The notes beneath the pieces are model-generated. The model had not been told where the DNA came from. It was given only the letters and a program-made list of their open reading frames with translations, and made no database searches. 64,000 bases of DNA from Proteles cristata cristata (lineage: Eukaryota; Chordata; Mammalia; Carnivora; Hyaenidae), in assembly GCA_017311185.1 (NCBI GenBank), contig JAESUZ010004141.1, positions 1,054,001 through 1,118,000 of the forward strand. The letters run 5' to 3'. Numbering within the stretch: the stretch's first letter is position 1; the number at the start of each line of letters is the position of its first letter. Made by a program: the position numbers and the translations under genes. Of the stretch, positions 33,636 through 48,600 are shown one piece after another.

Positions 33636-36600
33636 GTAGGGGATTCGTCCCTTCCTCCTCCCCTTCCTCCTCTCCTTCCTACCTGCTCAGGCTTAGAATT
33701 CTGTGCCTCTTTCCTGAAGCTGACTGAGGGCTTCTAAAGCTTTTCACTCTGTGTAGCAGATACAGGCAGCAACACCACAGAGCTGGGAGTTTAAGAAGGT
33801 CGAGTCAGGATTTCTTTACTTGTCAGGGAAACAGCCTTTCATTTGCATATTTTACATAACAAATGGGGCAGGATTCAGGGTTTAGGAATTCTCTTGGAGG
33901 CACACTAGGAAGAATATTCACTATTTTGATTTTTTCAATTGAAAATCACTGCTCTACGTCCTAATATAAATATTTGGTTCATCTATTTGCATTCTGGGGG
34001 ACTATCTTAAAACCTCTGGTTATTGTTTTGTAGCTTTTTATTATAGCTACTATTGTTATATGATTTTCTTGAAATTGGCTGATGCTGAGCTATCAGAAAT
34101 CATACTAATATGCACTATGAAGTTATTTAATGTAATAACCTAGTGCTTGCAGTATGCAAAGCAATGTGTTAGGTACTGGAGTAGGGTAAAAACAAGTGAC
34201 CCTGCACTCAAGGAATACCATGAGTTAGAAGTTATAAAGTATATTCATCTTTATTGCACAAGACAGAATAAGGTAAATGCCCTAACAGAGCTGAAATAGA
34301 TGCTGTGTGAGTTCAGACTAAGGAGAATCAGTTCTTGCGATAGGAAATGGGGATGTTGTGTTTATGACGTGAGTGACACGTGAGTGAATTCACGTGAGTG
34401 AATTTCACCTGGAGGAGATAGGAAATACCTTAGGTGAAGAGAAGGGTATATATATTTTTAATGTTTATTTCTCCTTGAGTTGGGGGAGGGGCAGAGAGAG
34501 GGAGACACCAAATCTGAAGCAGGCTGCAGGCTGCAGGCTCCAAGCTGTCAGCACACAGCCTGGCTAAGTGGTGTAGACTTTACCTGGTAGTCAGTGTGGA
34601 GTCATTTCTGAAGGCTTTTGGAGGATTATTTAATACAGTCAGATCTGTACTTAAATCAGTTTGGTGACAGTGCTTCCCAACATTTTCCGCTCATAGCACA
34701 CATAGAAAATGATAATATTGGGGCTCCTGGGTGACTCAGTTGATTAAGCATCCAACTCTTGGTTTTGGCTCAACTCATGATCTCATGGTTCATGGGATGG
34801 AGACCAACATCAGGCCCTGTGCTGACAGCAAGGGGCCTGCTTGGGATTCTCTCTCCCTTTCTCTCTGCCCTTCCCCTGCTCATACATGCACACACATGTG
34901 CTCTCTTTCTCTCTCTCAAAATAAACTTAAGAAGAAAATGATACTATTTTTAGCTCACACTGGAGTAAATTGTTTGGGATCTGGAGCTCCATGAGCTGTT
35001 TAGAGCTGGAGGCAATTGGCCTGGAGCCTCTGGACCCCCCAAGGGATAATTATAGGGACCAAGAAGCCCACCTGTTAGTAGGCTCTGGCAGAGGAGATAG
35101 CTTTCCTCTCTAGTTTCTCCTTCTGATTAAAAGGCTGTGATAATATCATTCAAGAGGTTGTGAGGGCCTATACATTACGGCAGTAGAAAGGAAGCGACTG
35201 ATAAGGCAAGAGAAGTAGAAGCATCAGTGCTGATGAAGACAGGTTCGGGCCAGAAGAAAAGTTGGAGGTGCTGCCCCAGTAGGGTGGACTAGTAAACATC
35301 CTTACCAAGGATTTGCCCCCAGACACCCTTGTAAACTTCTGAGCCTTACTAATTAATACTGGCTACCCTATATCATCCCCTTAGCATTCTCTTCCTGGCC
35401 CTGTCCTGGTATACTCAGCAGAACTTAACCACTTAGTGAATGTGAGGGGACAGTGAAGGAGTTCAAGGCCCACCGAGATTTTGAAGCTAGGTGATTCAGC
35501 ATGTGGGAAAAATTGATTTGGAGGGGAGAAAATGAAGAATTCTCTTTTGACATGTTAAGAGTCATCTGCAAGAAGTACTTGGTGAAATTAAGGGGCTAGA
35601 TGGGGCTACTGAGGAAGTGTGCTGAGATTAAAGATCCAAGATCAGACTTTAGGAACACACTCCTGAGGTGATCAGGAGAAGAGAGGCTAATAAAGGCAGT
35701 TAATAACGTTTGGAAATGATATACTATTGTTATATTTAGTTAGGACAACCAACATAAATAGGAAGAAGTATCTTTCTTTTATCCCCACAGTACCCCCATT
35801 TTATCACTGAAAAACTTGAGGCTCAGACTGATTAGTAACTTACCCAAGGCCGTCAGCTAATAAATGAAGCTAGCATAAAGCAAACAAAGAGGGAGCAGGG
35901 AAGTGAGGAAAGTGCAGTGTCTAAAAAAATTAAAAAAATTAAAAATTAAAAAAATTTAAAAAAAGGAAAGTGCAGTGTCTCAGGAACAAAAAATAGAAAA
36001 GGGTTTAAGGTCTAAATCACAATATCCAGTGTTGTGGAAAGTCTGAAGAGTATATAATAAACTGCCAAAAGTATGCTATGGAGTACAGAATATATACACA
36101 TGTAAACTTTTTCTAAAATGTAAAATGTTTTAAATTATTGAATCTCTATTTAGACCATTGTCCAATCAGGGTATTCAGTATAATTCTACTTAAGTGAGAG
36201 GAATGAAAACTGATCTCGGGGTATTTATTTTAATGGGAGAGGAGAGTGAGATGAATATGCAGAATATAAGTAAAAGTAGTAAGATAAAAAACCAAGGGTT
36301 TTCACCTCCCAGTTTTCAAAGCATCCTGTTTATACCTTTACTTCCAATAGTGTGCAAGTAATTCCAATTTTAGTATGCCTAGAACACTTGCTTCCTATAC
36401 TCTAGAGATTCTGATTAGGTCCAGGGTGGAGTCCCTGAATTTCCATTTCAGTAGTAATATCATGTATTTCTGTTCCAAGTAGTTCTCAGACTGTACTTTG
36501 AGAAACAGTGTTCAAAATGTAGATTATAGTATCAATGGTCTGTTTGTCTCTTTATTAGGCAATGAGTTCCTTTACATCAGGTTAAAAAAAATTTTTTTTA

Positions 36601-39600
36601 GGGGTGCCTGGGTGGCTCAGTTGGTTAAGCAGCCGACTTTGGCTCAGGTCATGATCTCACAGTTCGTGAGTTGGAGCCTTGTGTCGGGCTCTGTGCTGAC
36701 AGCCAACTCAGAGCCTGGAGCCTATTTCAGATTCTGTGTCTCCCTGTCTCTCTGACCCTCCACTGCTAATGCTGTCTCTCTCTCTCTCTCTCTCTATCAG
36801 AAATAAATATTTTAAAAAATTTTAATGTTTATTCATTTTTGAGATGGAGACTGAGAGAGCACAAGCAGGGGAGGAGCAGAGAGAGAGGGAGACACAGAAT
36901 CTAAAGCAGGCTCCAGGCTCCAGCTGTCAGCACAGAGCTTGATGAGGGGTTCAGACCCATGAACCATGAGATCATGACCTGAGCCGAAGTCAGACTCTCA
37001 AGTGACTGAGCCACCCAGGTGCCCACATCAGGTTTTGTTTTTTAAGTCTATTCATTTATTTTGAGAGAGTGTGTGTGAGCACATGTGAGCGGGGCAGAAA
37101 AAAGGGAGAGAATCCCAAGTAGGCTCCATGCTGTCAGCTTGGAACCTGACATGGGGCTCGATCTCACAAACCATTAGATCATGACTTGAGCTGAAATCAA
37201 GAGTCGGACACTCAACTGACTGAGCCAAACAGGTATCCTTACATCAGGTTCTAATACTTTTTATCCCTTACCAGTTATCACTTTGTTGAATGAATACATA
37301 ATTCAAAGGAAGATGATATTACATCTTGTTGGATTGATCATTAAGAACTATGGAAATAGTGATAGCTAGCATTTTTTGAGTATTTACTATCTTCCAGAAA
37401 CTTTACATAACCTAACTCATTCTTTATAACCTTATTATTATCCTCATCTTGAAAAGGTTATTTATTTGGAAAACACTCTAGGATTTGAACCCAGGTAATT
37501 TGGAGCCAGGCAGGACCTGGGCCAATACTCTTATTAAATATTACAGTATACTTCTTCTTAAAGGAAGTAGCATTTGAGATAGAATTTGAACAATACTAGA
37601 ATTTCCTTAGGGATAGATTAGTAGAAAGGGCGTTCAGGGTAAGAGTCAATTTTATTTGGGAAATCAGGAAATAGTTGAGTTTGACTGAATTGTTTATTAT
37701 TGGAAAGCAGTAGGAACTGTACCCTAAACCAAATTTTATAAAGATTTGAAAAAATGGGATAATAGATATAACATTTAAAAATATTTGGATAAAATAATGC
37801 AAATCTTGGGGCACCTGGGTGGCTAGTTGGTTAAGCGTCTGACTTTCGCTTAGGTCATGATCTCGCGGTTCGTGGGTTCGAGCCCCGCGTCGGGCTCTGT
37901 GCTGACTGCCAGCTCAGAGCCTGGAGCCTGTTTCAGAGTCTGTCACTCCTTCTCTCTCTGACCCTCCCCTGCTCACGCTGTCTCTCTCTCTCTCTCTCTC
38001 CTAGAAATAAATAAAAATATTAAAAAAAAATAAATAATGCAAATCTCAGTTCTTCAGAGAATAGGGTCTCTATGTGTTAGTTTTTCTAGTTTACACTTCT
38101 CTATCACTGTTAAAATTTTATGAGTAAAATAAGACACTGTCTAATTATATATCTGACCACCCCTCTGTGTTAGGCAACACTACCTTGTGAACGAACACTA
38201 AATGAATATGAAATAAAAGGGATAATTAAAAAAAATTTAGTGCTTATTTTAGAGAGAGAGAGAGAGAGAGAGGGAGACAGAATCTGAAGCAGGCTCCAGG
38301 CTCTGAGCTGTCAGTACAGAACCTGAGGTGGAGGTCAAACTTAAGAACTGTGAAATCATGACCCGAGTCGAAGTCAAATGATTAACTGATTGAGCCACCC
38401 AGGCACCCCTAACAGGGATAATTTTTACATCCTTATTATATAATAATGATATTTTTCTTCTTGTGGCTTTTGAACTTAAGGTAATTTCAGACCAAGTGTC
38501 ACTGCCTGATTTAATTTATGATAACCTTCTTTTAGAAAGTGCCATGCACATTCAAGTGTATGCCACTAAAATGGAAGAAATTGAATTACAGACCCTACTA
38601 AATTCTTATAAATCGCTGTGAAATCTTTGAGATCCCATTCCAGTGGATCAAAAGTACTGGAGTTAATGTAATTATGATAGTAATGAATACTGGTCATTTT
38701 TTTAAGCTTTATTTATTTACTTATTCAGAGAGAATACACTCACCTGAGTAGGGGAGGGGCGGAGATAGGGAGAGAGAGAATCCCAGCAGGCTCCGTGCAG
38801 AGTCCAACAAGGGGCTGAATCCCATGAACCATGAGATGATGACTTGAGTGGAAGTCAAGACTCATTTGCTCAACTGACTGAGACCCCCAGGCGCCCCTAG
38901 TGGTCACTTTTTTCCATAGCAATGAGGTTGCCAGTAGCACATCTGGGGTTAAATAGATTCAGTCTTGTGAAAAGAGGAGTATTGTTCAACTACGAGAAAT
39001 GATAATAATAATAAAGTCCCAAGTGTACTACAAGAATACAAAGAGGATTGTGCTTCAAAAATGGAGATCCAGAGAGTTAATAGTCTGAGAATGAGGAAGG
39101 AGAGGAATTTGGAGACTATATTTGGTGTTAGGTTTACTTTTCCCTTACCAGATAAGAGTATTGTCTATGGGAGAAACAGGCATGCTTATGGAAGATTGGT
39201 AAAATGTTTTGTGCTTCCGGTTTTCTCTTCACAGTTTTGAGGAAGTACGTGGAAAGTACTTGCCAGAAGAAGGCAATCTTCAGTAAGCGAGAAAGGCTTC
39301 CATGTATTGCACCACTAGTAACCACGGTGGAGGAGACGCCACAGATCGTCTCTGCTCGAGTCCGAGGACATTTTCCTCAGTGGCTCAGAGGCTATCTGCT
39401 TCGTGTTGGGCCTGGGAAATTCGAATTTGGGAAGGATAAGTAAGTCTTGAATTTGGAGAACCACTTTGGAGTTTTTAGCATGGCTGGTTCTATGGAATAT
39501 ACGTTAGATCTACCTTCTCTCTGGGGCTAATGTCACTCAGTCCCTTTGGTTATAGATGAGGAAGCTGTAGTCTACAGGAAAAAGAAAAAGGAAACTTAAT

Positions 39601-42600
39601 TCTTTTTTTTTTTTTTTTAAAGTTCTGACTTTTCTGCTCTGCAGAATGTTATGAATTTGGAGTTCTCGTGAAAGCTCATGCCAAAAGAGAAGTGTCTGTA
39701 TGACTACCGAGCTCTGTTTCACCACAAGTTCCTGAAGGAAGGGGCAATGTCTTCACCTCATATAGCTCCCTTACCCAGTGTCTCCCAGACACAGTGGCTC
39801 TTTCAGTTCCTCAAACTGGGCACATTTAGTTTTACTCAGTGAGAGCACTGGGTCTCATCTTTCTTTCCAAATCTGATTCTTATCGCAATATCAGCTCAAG
39901 TCTCACGTCCTTTGAGCCTTCCCTGATCTCCCGATCTAAAAATGCTATTAATTTTTTTTTTTACATTTACTTATTTTTGAGAGACAGAGTGAGACAGAGT
40001 GTGAGTAGGGGAGGGGCAGAAAGAGAGGGAAGACACAGAATCCAAAGCAGGCTCCAGGCTCTGAGCTGTCAGCACAGAGCCTGACATGGGGCTCGAACCC
40101 ACAAACTGTGAGATCATGACCTGAGCTGAAATCAGACACTCAACCAACTGAGCCCCCCAGGTGCCCCTAAAAATGCTATTATTAACTATATTACCTATTT
40201 TAATTCTCTGCACAGCACTGTCAATGTCTAGTATTTTTCGTTTGTATTCCTCCAACAGAATATAAATTTCATGAGGACAGGGAGTTTTTTTCTTGTTTGC
40301 CTTATATCTCCAGTATCCAGGACAGTGCCCTGCTTTTAAATAACACTCAATAAATACATGGAAATAAATGGGGGAAAACCCCAGTAACTCTTTAGTACAT
40401 TGTTTCCCTGTGTAGTTAGAGGGACATGAAGTGGTGTAAAGAAACCCCTATAGTAAGGAAGGAATCTTCTTTGGTTTAAACATTTTAAATAATAGAATTT
40501 TTTTTTCATTATAAAAGTTTTTACCTGTCTAACACTTTTTGAAATATAGAACAGAGTGGGGCTAGGGTGTCCTGGGTGGCTCAGTCAGTTAAGCATCCAA
40601 CTCTTAATTTCAGCTCAGGCCATGATCTTAACAGTTCAGGGTTCAATTCCCACATGGGGCTCTGTGCTGTCTCCCTTTCTCTCTGCCCCTCCCTTGCTTG
40701 CATTCTCTCACTCTCAAAAATAAACTGGAGTACCTGGGTGGCTCAGTTGGTTAAGAATCCCACTTCAGCTCAGGTCAGATCTCACGGTTCATGGGTTCGA
40801 GCCCCTCATCAGGCTCTGTGCTGACCACTCAGAGCCTGGAGCCTGTTTTGGATTCTGTGTCTCCCTCTCTCTCTGCCCCTCCCTCACTCATGCTCTGTTT
40901 CTGTCTTTCTCAAAATAAATAAACTATAAAAAAACTAAACTTAAAAAAAAAACAGCGTGAGAAAATGTGGACCACATTCTCTGTTAGCACTTTAGTGTAT
41001 CTCCTCCTAGTCTCTGCCCCATTTCTATAAATTTATTTTAAATAATTACAATCATATTGTATGTACCCTTTTTGAAGTTTGTTTATTTATTTTGATTGAG
41101 ACATAGGGTGAGTGGGATAGGGGCAGAGAGAGAGGGAGAGAGAGGATCCCAAGCAGACTCCGTGCTGTCACTGCAGAGCCCTGCCTGGGGCTCGAATTCA
41201 TGAAACCACAAGATCATGACCTGAGCCAAAACCAAGAGTCAGATGCTTAACTGACTGAGCCTCCCAAGCGCCTTGTATGTAGACTTTTAAAATTTGAGGT
41301 ATAATTGACATATTACAGGTTACAACATAATGAATGATATTTGTATTGTTGCAAAATGGTCACCACAGTGAGTCTAGTTAACATGTGTTACCACACATAA
41401 TTACAAAACCATGTTTTTCTTCTGATGAGGACTTTTAAGATTTATCCTTAGTAGCTTTTAAATATGCAATACAGTATTATTGACGATTGTTACCATGCTG
41501 TATATTACATTCCCATTGATTAAATTATTTTTGTACGTTTTGACTTCCTTCGCCCATTTCACCTAACCTTACACCCTCATCTCTTGAAATCACCAGTCTG
41601 TTCTGTGTATATGTGAGCTTGGGGTATTTGTTTTGTTTTATTTTAAAGACTCCACATATAAATGAGATCATATGGTATTTGTCTTTCTCTGTCTGATTTA
41701 TTGTATTTAGCAAAATGCCCTTGACCATGCTGTCACAAATGGTAAGATATCTTTCCTTTTTATGGCTGAATTATACTCCATTGTATACATATACATGTAC
41801 CACATCTTCTTTATCTGTTCATCCACTGATGGAAATTTAGGTTGTTGCTGTATCTTGGCTGTTGTAATAATACTACAACAAACATGGGGTGGGGGATGCA
41901 GATATTTTCGGAGTTAGTGTTTTTGTTTTCTTCAGATAAATACCCAGAAGTAGAATTACTGAATAATATGGTAGTTCTGACAGTGGCTGCACAAATTTGC
42001 ATTCCCACCAACAGTACATACACAAGGGTTCCCTTTTCTCTACATTATCACCAACATGTAGCTATGTCTTATCTTTTTGATACTAGCCATCCTAACAATA
42101 TCTCGATATTGTTGATATCTCATTATGGTTTTGATTTGCATTTATATCTTGATTGGTGATATTGAGCATTTTTCTATGTGCCTATTGGCCATATTCATGT
42201 CTTCTTTGGGAAAGATTCAGATCTTCTGCCCATTTTTAAAAAGTTTATTTATTTTGAGAGAGAGAGAGTGTTTGAGAGAGAGTATGAGAGTATGTGATGA
42301 GTGGGGCAGGGGCAGAGAGAGAGGGAGAAAGAGAGAAACTCAAGCAGGCTCCACATTGTCAGCTCAGAGCCTGACTCTGGGCTCCATCTCATGAAATGTG
42401 AGATCATGACCTGAGCCGAAATTAAGAATTGGGTGCTTAACTGACTGAGCCATCCAGGTACCTAACCCCTTCTGCCCACCTTTTAATTGGATTTTTAATT
42501 TTTTCAGTTTTGAGTTGTATGGGGTCTTTATGTTTTGGATATTAACCGATTTTGGGGGGTTCTGGTTTAAAATTTTTCACACTATAATAAGCCTTTTATG

Positions 42601-45600
42601 CATGTTGCTGTGAAATCTGAATGACCATTATTTTTAATGGCTGGGTGATAATGCAGTGACTCCTCATTCTTCCATTCTCTAAGCCCCTCCCCTTCCATTC
42701 TGCTTTCTGTTAGCTACATTATGCCCTGAGGCCTTGGTTCAGCTGTTCTTTTCCTAGCTGTTTTTGGAAAGAGATGAATTTTAGGGGCATGTTCAAGATA
42801 CATGTTTTAATATTCCAGATATTTTAATTTGCTGAACCTGTTGGATTTTGTCTTCACTTGAATAATAGATTTATAAAATGCTAGTGCTAAAAGGCAATAA
42901 AACGCAGTGTATTCTTCACCCCTAGCTGCTATAAAAAGCGCTTAAGAAGTTACTTTAGATGCCTCTGGTGGAGTTGGGGATGAGGAGGTTGGGGAGATTG
43001 GGAGGTACTTTGGAGGTAGAGAAAAAGAAGGTGAAAGAGCTGGCCCATGGATCCCCCTGGCCTTAATTAGCAAAGGTGTGCTTTTTTTCTATTTAGATAT
43101 CTGGATTTCAAAAAGTTATAATCTGAAAAAAGATTATAAGGCAAACAGAAGGGAGAGGTGGAAGAGAAAAATACAGCTACTAGTCCAATTCCTAGAGAGT
43201 AACAGCCTCTGAAAGCATATGGCATTTCATCTGCTGCCCTGGTAAACTTTAGAACCAAGCAGCAGAGCTCCTCAGGGCCTACGCTTGCACTACAGGCCTC
43301 TTTTCAGATAAACATCTTTATGGGGGAAGTGGTGGTGAATTGGCAGTCAGTACATTTTCATTTTCTTATTTCCCTTTAGTGCCCTTGGTCCCCACTCCCT
43401 TTCCTGCCAAATTCCTTTTTTCTAGTTCACCTTACTTTTTGGGGTGTTACAAAATCTCAGGATTTGGAGTCAGCATTGAATTCAAATCTCTTTCCTGCCA
43501 TTTACCAGCCCTGTGACCCTGGGCATGTTTTTATTCTGTACCTTGGTATTAATATTTATTCAGAGGATCAGTGTGTGTGTGATAAATAAATAAATATTAA
43601 AATAATATTTAATATTTATATATAAATTTAAAAATATTTTTATATTTTAAAAATGTTTATTTACTTTTGAGAGAGAGGTGGGGGGAGAGGCAGAGAGAGA
43701 GGGAGACAGAGGATCCAAAACAGGCTCTGTGTTGACAGCAAAAAGCCCAATGTGGGGCTCGAACTCACAGACTATGAGATCATGACCTGAGCTGAAGTCT
43801 GATGCCTAACTGACTGAGCCACCAAGGTGCCCCTATATTTATTTTTATATCTATAGGAAAGGATGTGGCAAAGTGCTTAGCACAGTCCTGGCAGGTAGTA
43901 TGCACTTAGTAGATGGTAGTTACTGCCTTATTTGCCCCTAGTCTATGGCTTCCACACACAGATACTCTCATACACACATCTCCCACCCCACCCCCATCTC
44001 TTGTGCTCTAGTGCCAGTGCTTTGCCAACTGGCTGTGGAACATCTTTTCCACGATGCTTTACAAATAGTTCAGACTCTTATTCAAAAAACTGACCCGTTT
44101 GCTTTTCCCCAATGCTTGCTCTTCATATATTCTCCTCAGTTAAAACTTCACCTTCCCTCAGGTATGACTTTTTCGACCTTCTCTTTTTGTCACTGCTTTT
44201 GTCCCGAGTTGTTTCTGGAATTTGTCCTTTTCTGATTAGACGGCTTCAGTTCAGGCTCTCATCCTCTTTCACTTGAATTATTGCCTGGTCTCCTCACTGG
44301 TTTCTCCAAATCTGGATGCTTCTCCTTCTATCCCATGTTCTACTCTGTGTCCAGAATGACCTTTCTAAGATGCTGGTCTCACTGGTTCACTCTCCTGTTT
44401 CAAAACTGCACATGTTCCCGTTGAAGGTCTTTGAGCTGAAAGCCTGAGTGCAGAGAGGTCTTGTGCTGACCTGTTTCTCCATCCCCATCGCCTGCCACTG
44501 ATGGCTCTGGCCACACGCTAATTTGTTAGCTGGCTCTTCCTCCAGGATATCATGTGCCTTCACTGCGCTTTTTTAAATTTTATTTTTAACCACCCCTCTG
44601 TTGGATGCCCTTCTCCCCTTCTCCAGCTGGCGAACATCCTTAGGGAATGAGACAAATGTCTCCTTTCCTCTGGACCCTTCCTGATCCCCACATCCTTCCA
44701 TCCTGTTACTCCCTCTGTGCACATAATAGTGTTTTTCTGTTGTCTCAGTAATCACTTTATGACATAGTTATTTATGTACCTGTAAGTACTGATCTTGGCA
44801 CAAGCCTGGAAGATAGTAGGGGCTCAAAAAAAGTTGGCTAGTTTGAGTAAATGAATGCATGAGACAATAGAGTCTAGAAGGATCTTATGAAATGGAATCT
44901 AACAAGTTGGGTATTATATATATGTTATATATATAATGCTATATTATGTAGATGAAAAGAAGTTTTACAAGCACAAGGATGAAAGTGATATGGTTTAACA
45001 GCAGAATGTGTTAAAAATTACTTAAGGTTTTGGTTAACAGGTTAGTGTGATTCAACAATATGAGGTGGTAACCAAAAAAAAAAGAAGGAGGAAAACAAAA
45101 CAACATGAAGTCTCTCAAAAGAGGAAACTGAGCGACTGGTGTTATACCCAGATTATTGTGATTGAGACTATGCATTGTAGTTTTAGAGGTATTTAGATTA
45201 GAATAGCAAAAATTACTGAAATTATTTTGTTTTAGTGTTTTTTGAAAAAAATGACCAGAACAGAAACTACCAGCTAACATGATCAAGAAGAAAAAGGGAG
45301 GAAGTACTAATATGCAAAAAAAGAAATGGCAGTGGAAAGAAATCCATTGAAATAAGTACAAATTTACAGGAGACTTTGTAGGCCTATATGCAGATACATT
45401 TGAGAACCTCGTGAAATGGATAATTTTCTGGGAAAACACAGATTACCAAAATTCATACAGATAGTAGGTTTGAACAGAACAGTTTTTGTAGAGGAATAAG
45501 AGATACTTGTTAATTACTTATCTCTCAAAAAAAGCACCAGACCCAGATTTTTCTTTTTTTTTTTTTTTTTGAATAGTTTATTGTCAAGTTGGTTTCCATA

Positions 45601-48600
45601 TAACACCCAGTGCTCATCCCCACATGTGCCCTCCTCCATGCCCATCACCCCTCTCCCGCTCCCCCACCCGCCTCAGCCCTCAGTATTCATGAGTCTCGTG
45701 GTTTATCTCCCTCCCTTTCCCCTACTATTGTTCCCCTTCTTCTCCCCAATGGTCCTTCGTTAGGCTCCTCCTAATCCTCCTATACGTGCAAACATATGGT
45801 ATTTGTCCTTCTCTACCTGACTTATTTCGCTCAGCATAACACCCTCAAGTTCCATCCATGTTGCTACACATGCAGGCCCAGATTGCTACAGAGAAATGTT
45901 ACCCAAGCCTTCAAATATCAAATTGTCCTAAAGCTCTGTATATTATTTCAGAGAAAGTGAAACAAGTATAATGTTGATTATCTACACATGATGAAGACAG
46001 TAATAAGAAAATTAAAAAACATATTTATTCATATCATTTATGAATATCAGTGAAAAAATACATGGTGCTAATATAGTATAAATAAATACTTCAGTAACAA
46101 ATAGAATCTAACACTATATAAAAATATAATTCACATTGATGAAGTAGGATTAATTTCAAGAATGTAAAGTAGGTTCATTATTTGGAAATCCATTAGTAAT
46201 ATATGCCATATTAATAGGCCTCAGGATAAATAATCATAGGATTATCTCTATAAAAGCTGACACAACTTTTGTCGGAATTTAACATCCATCCCTCATAAAA
46301 ATACTCAAGAAAACAGCACTTGATGGATACTTTCTTTTTTTTTTTTTTTTTTAATGTTTTATTTATTCCTAGGAGAGAGAGACAGCGTGAGCAGGGGAGG
46401 GTCAGAGAGAGAGGGAGACACAGACTGAAACAGGCTCCAGGCTCCGAGCTGGCAGTCAGCACAGAGCCCGACGTGGGGCTCGAACCCACGAACCGTGAGA
46501 TCATGACCTAAGCGAAAGTCGGAAAGTCGGATGCTTAACCGACTAAGCCACCCAGGTGCCCCATTGATGGATACTTTCTTAATGTGATTTTATATACACA
46601 CATGCATACATGTAAATATATGTATATACACATGTGGATTATATACACATGTGGATATAAAAGTATATGTACATGTATATATGTATATATGTAATACATT
46701 GTGTGTATATGTATACACATATATAAAATATATGTGTGTGTATATGTATGTATACATATATACACACACATATATTTTAATCTTCGTCTTAAAACCAGTG
46801 ATATTAAATTGGAAAACACTACAAGTATTTTTTTTTTAAGACAGGAGCAAGGAAAGGATGGCCCCTATTCCACTGCTTTTCAACCAGATGTAACCAATAC
46901 AGTCTTACTAAAATTGATTAGAAGAGGCCCAAAGATTAGTAAAGTAAGACTATTTCCGTTTGCATATGATATCCTAGTAAACTTGGAAGACCATACAGAA
47001 TCAATGACAAAACTAACTCAAACAATAAAAGGTAAGGTAACAGGATGTAAAATTAACTACTGAAATCAATAGCCTTCATATACACAAACAGTAACCAGTT
47101 AGGGAACATAATGGTGGAAAAAACTTTAATAGTAGCAACAAAGAAGATTAGTCAGGAACTTATAAGAAATTTGCAAACTTTAAAATACTCCTTGAGGGGC
47201 GCCTGGGTGGCTTAGTTGGTTAAGTGTCTGACTTTCGCTTAGGTCATGATCTCGCAGTTCGTCGGTTCCAGCCCCGCGTCAGGCTCTGTGCTGACTGCCA
47301 GCTCAGAGCCTGGAGCCTGTTTCAGTCTGGGACTCCCTCTCTCTCTGACCTTCCCCTGCTCATGCTGTCTCTCTCTCTCTCTCTCTCTCTCTCCTAGAAA
47401 TAAATAAAACATTAAAAAAAATTAAAAAAAAAATACTCCTTGAGGTGGCTAGGTGCCTCAGTTCATTGACACTTGATTTTGGCTCAGATTGTGATCCCAC
47501 GGTCATAGGATTGAGCCCATGTTGGGCTGAACATGGAGCCTGCTTGAGATGCTCTGTCTCTTTCTTTGTCTCTCGACCCTTTACCCTTCTCCCCTGCTCT
47601 CAATCACTCTCTCTCTCTAAAAAAAAAAAAATAAATAAATCACAACACTCCTGAAAGATGGAATCAAGCAAATGAGAAAACATCCTCTGTTCTTGAATAG
47701 GATAATTCAACATCATAAAGATGTCACTGCTTCCTAAGTTAATTTTAAAATTTAATACAATCTTAAAAATTCCAATAAGTTTTTAAGGGAAAATAGATCA
47801 ATACTAAAGTTTGTATGGAAAAATAAATTTTCAAGAATAGTCAAGAAAACATGAAAAAAGATTTTTAATGAAGGGACTAGCCTTTCCAGACATTAAAAAA
47901 TACTGTAAACCCTCTATAATTAAAACATTGTGATATCAGTGCAGAAATAGACAAGTGATATAGAATAGAAAGCCAAGAAATAAACCCAAGAACTAATGGA
48001 AATTTAGTTTATAGTAAAGATGGCATCTCAAGTCACTGGGCAAAGAGAGTCTTTTTTTACTCTTAATTTTATTTCCATATTTTTTTTATTGCAGTGAAAG
48101 ACATATAACGTAAAATTTACCATCTTAGCCATTTAAAAAAATTTTTTTTTCTGTTTGTAAAACATACTTTATTTTTTATTTATTTATTTATTTATTTTTT
48201 TACAAATAGTTTATTGTCGATCTTAGCCATTTTTAGAGGTAAAGGTTAGTGTTAAGTTTATTCATATCATTGTAAAACAAATTTTCAGAATTTTTCCAGC
48301 TTGCAAACCTGAAACTGTGCCTTTTTGTGTCTGTGACTGGGTTATTTCATTTATAATAATGTCCTTAAAATCTTTCTGTGTTATAGCATGTGACAGAATT
48401 TCCTTCCTTTTTAATGGACACTGGGTTGTCTCCATTTTTTGGTTGTTATAAATAATGCTGCTGTAAACATAAGTGTATGAATATTTCTTTGATTTCTTGC
48501 TTCCAGGACCATTGCGTTTTAACACGATGGTGTTAGCCTTGCTTATCTGTGCTGAAGACATATAAAGCATTCAGTGTATCAAGCGCATGAATGAAAAGAC

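Larger units (their letters stand above)
46840..48052 (+). repeat. Diverged sense L1 ORF2 fragment, split by two SINEs
   Basis: The + frame at 46840-47063 reads [12 protein letters not shown] and a decayed LFADD-like segment (LFPFAYD), as in the L1 reverse transcriptase. L1 sequence resumes at about 47642. Confidence 0.8.

Noticed and set aside
45011..45439. 142-residue minus-strand frame in BCO2 intron 2
   Set aside because: Low-complexity Phe/Ser/Leu content from AT-rich DNA; no support.
46701..47063. 120-residue plus-strand frame
   Set aside because: It begins in the alternating TA/CA tract and continues in decayed L1 reverse transcriptase sequence.
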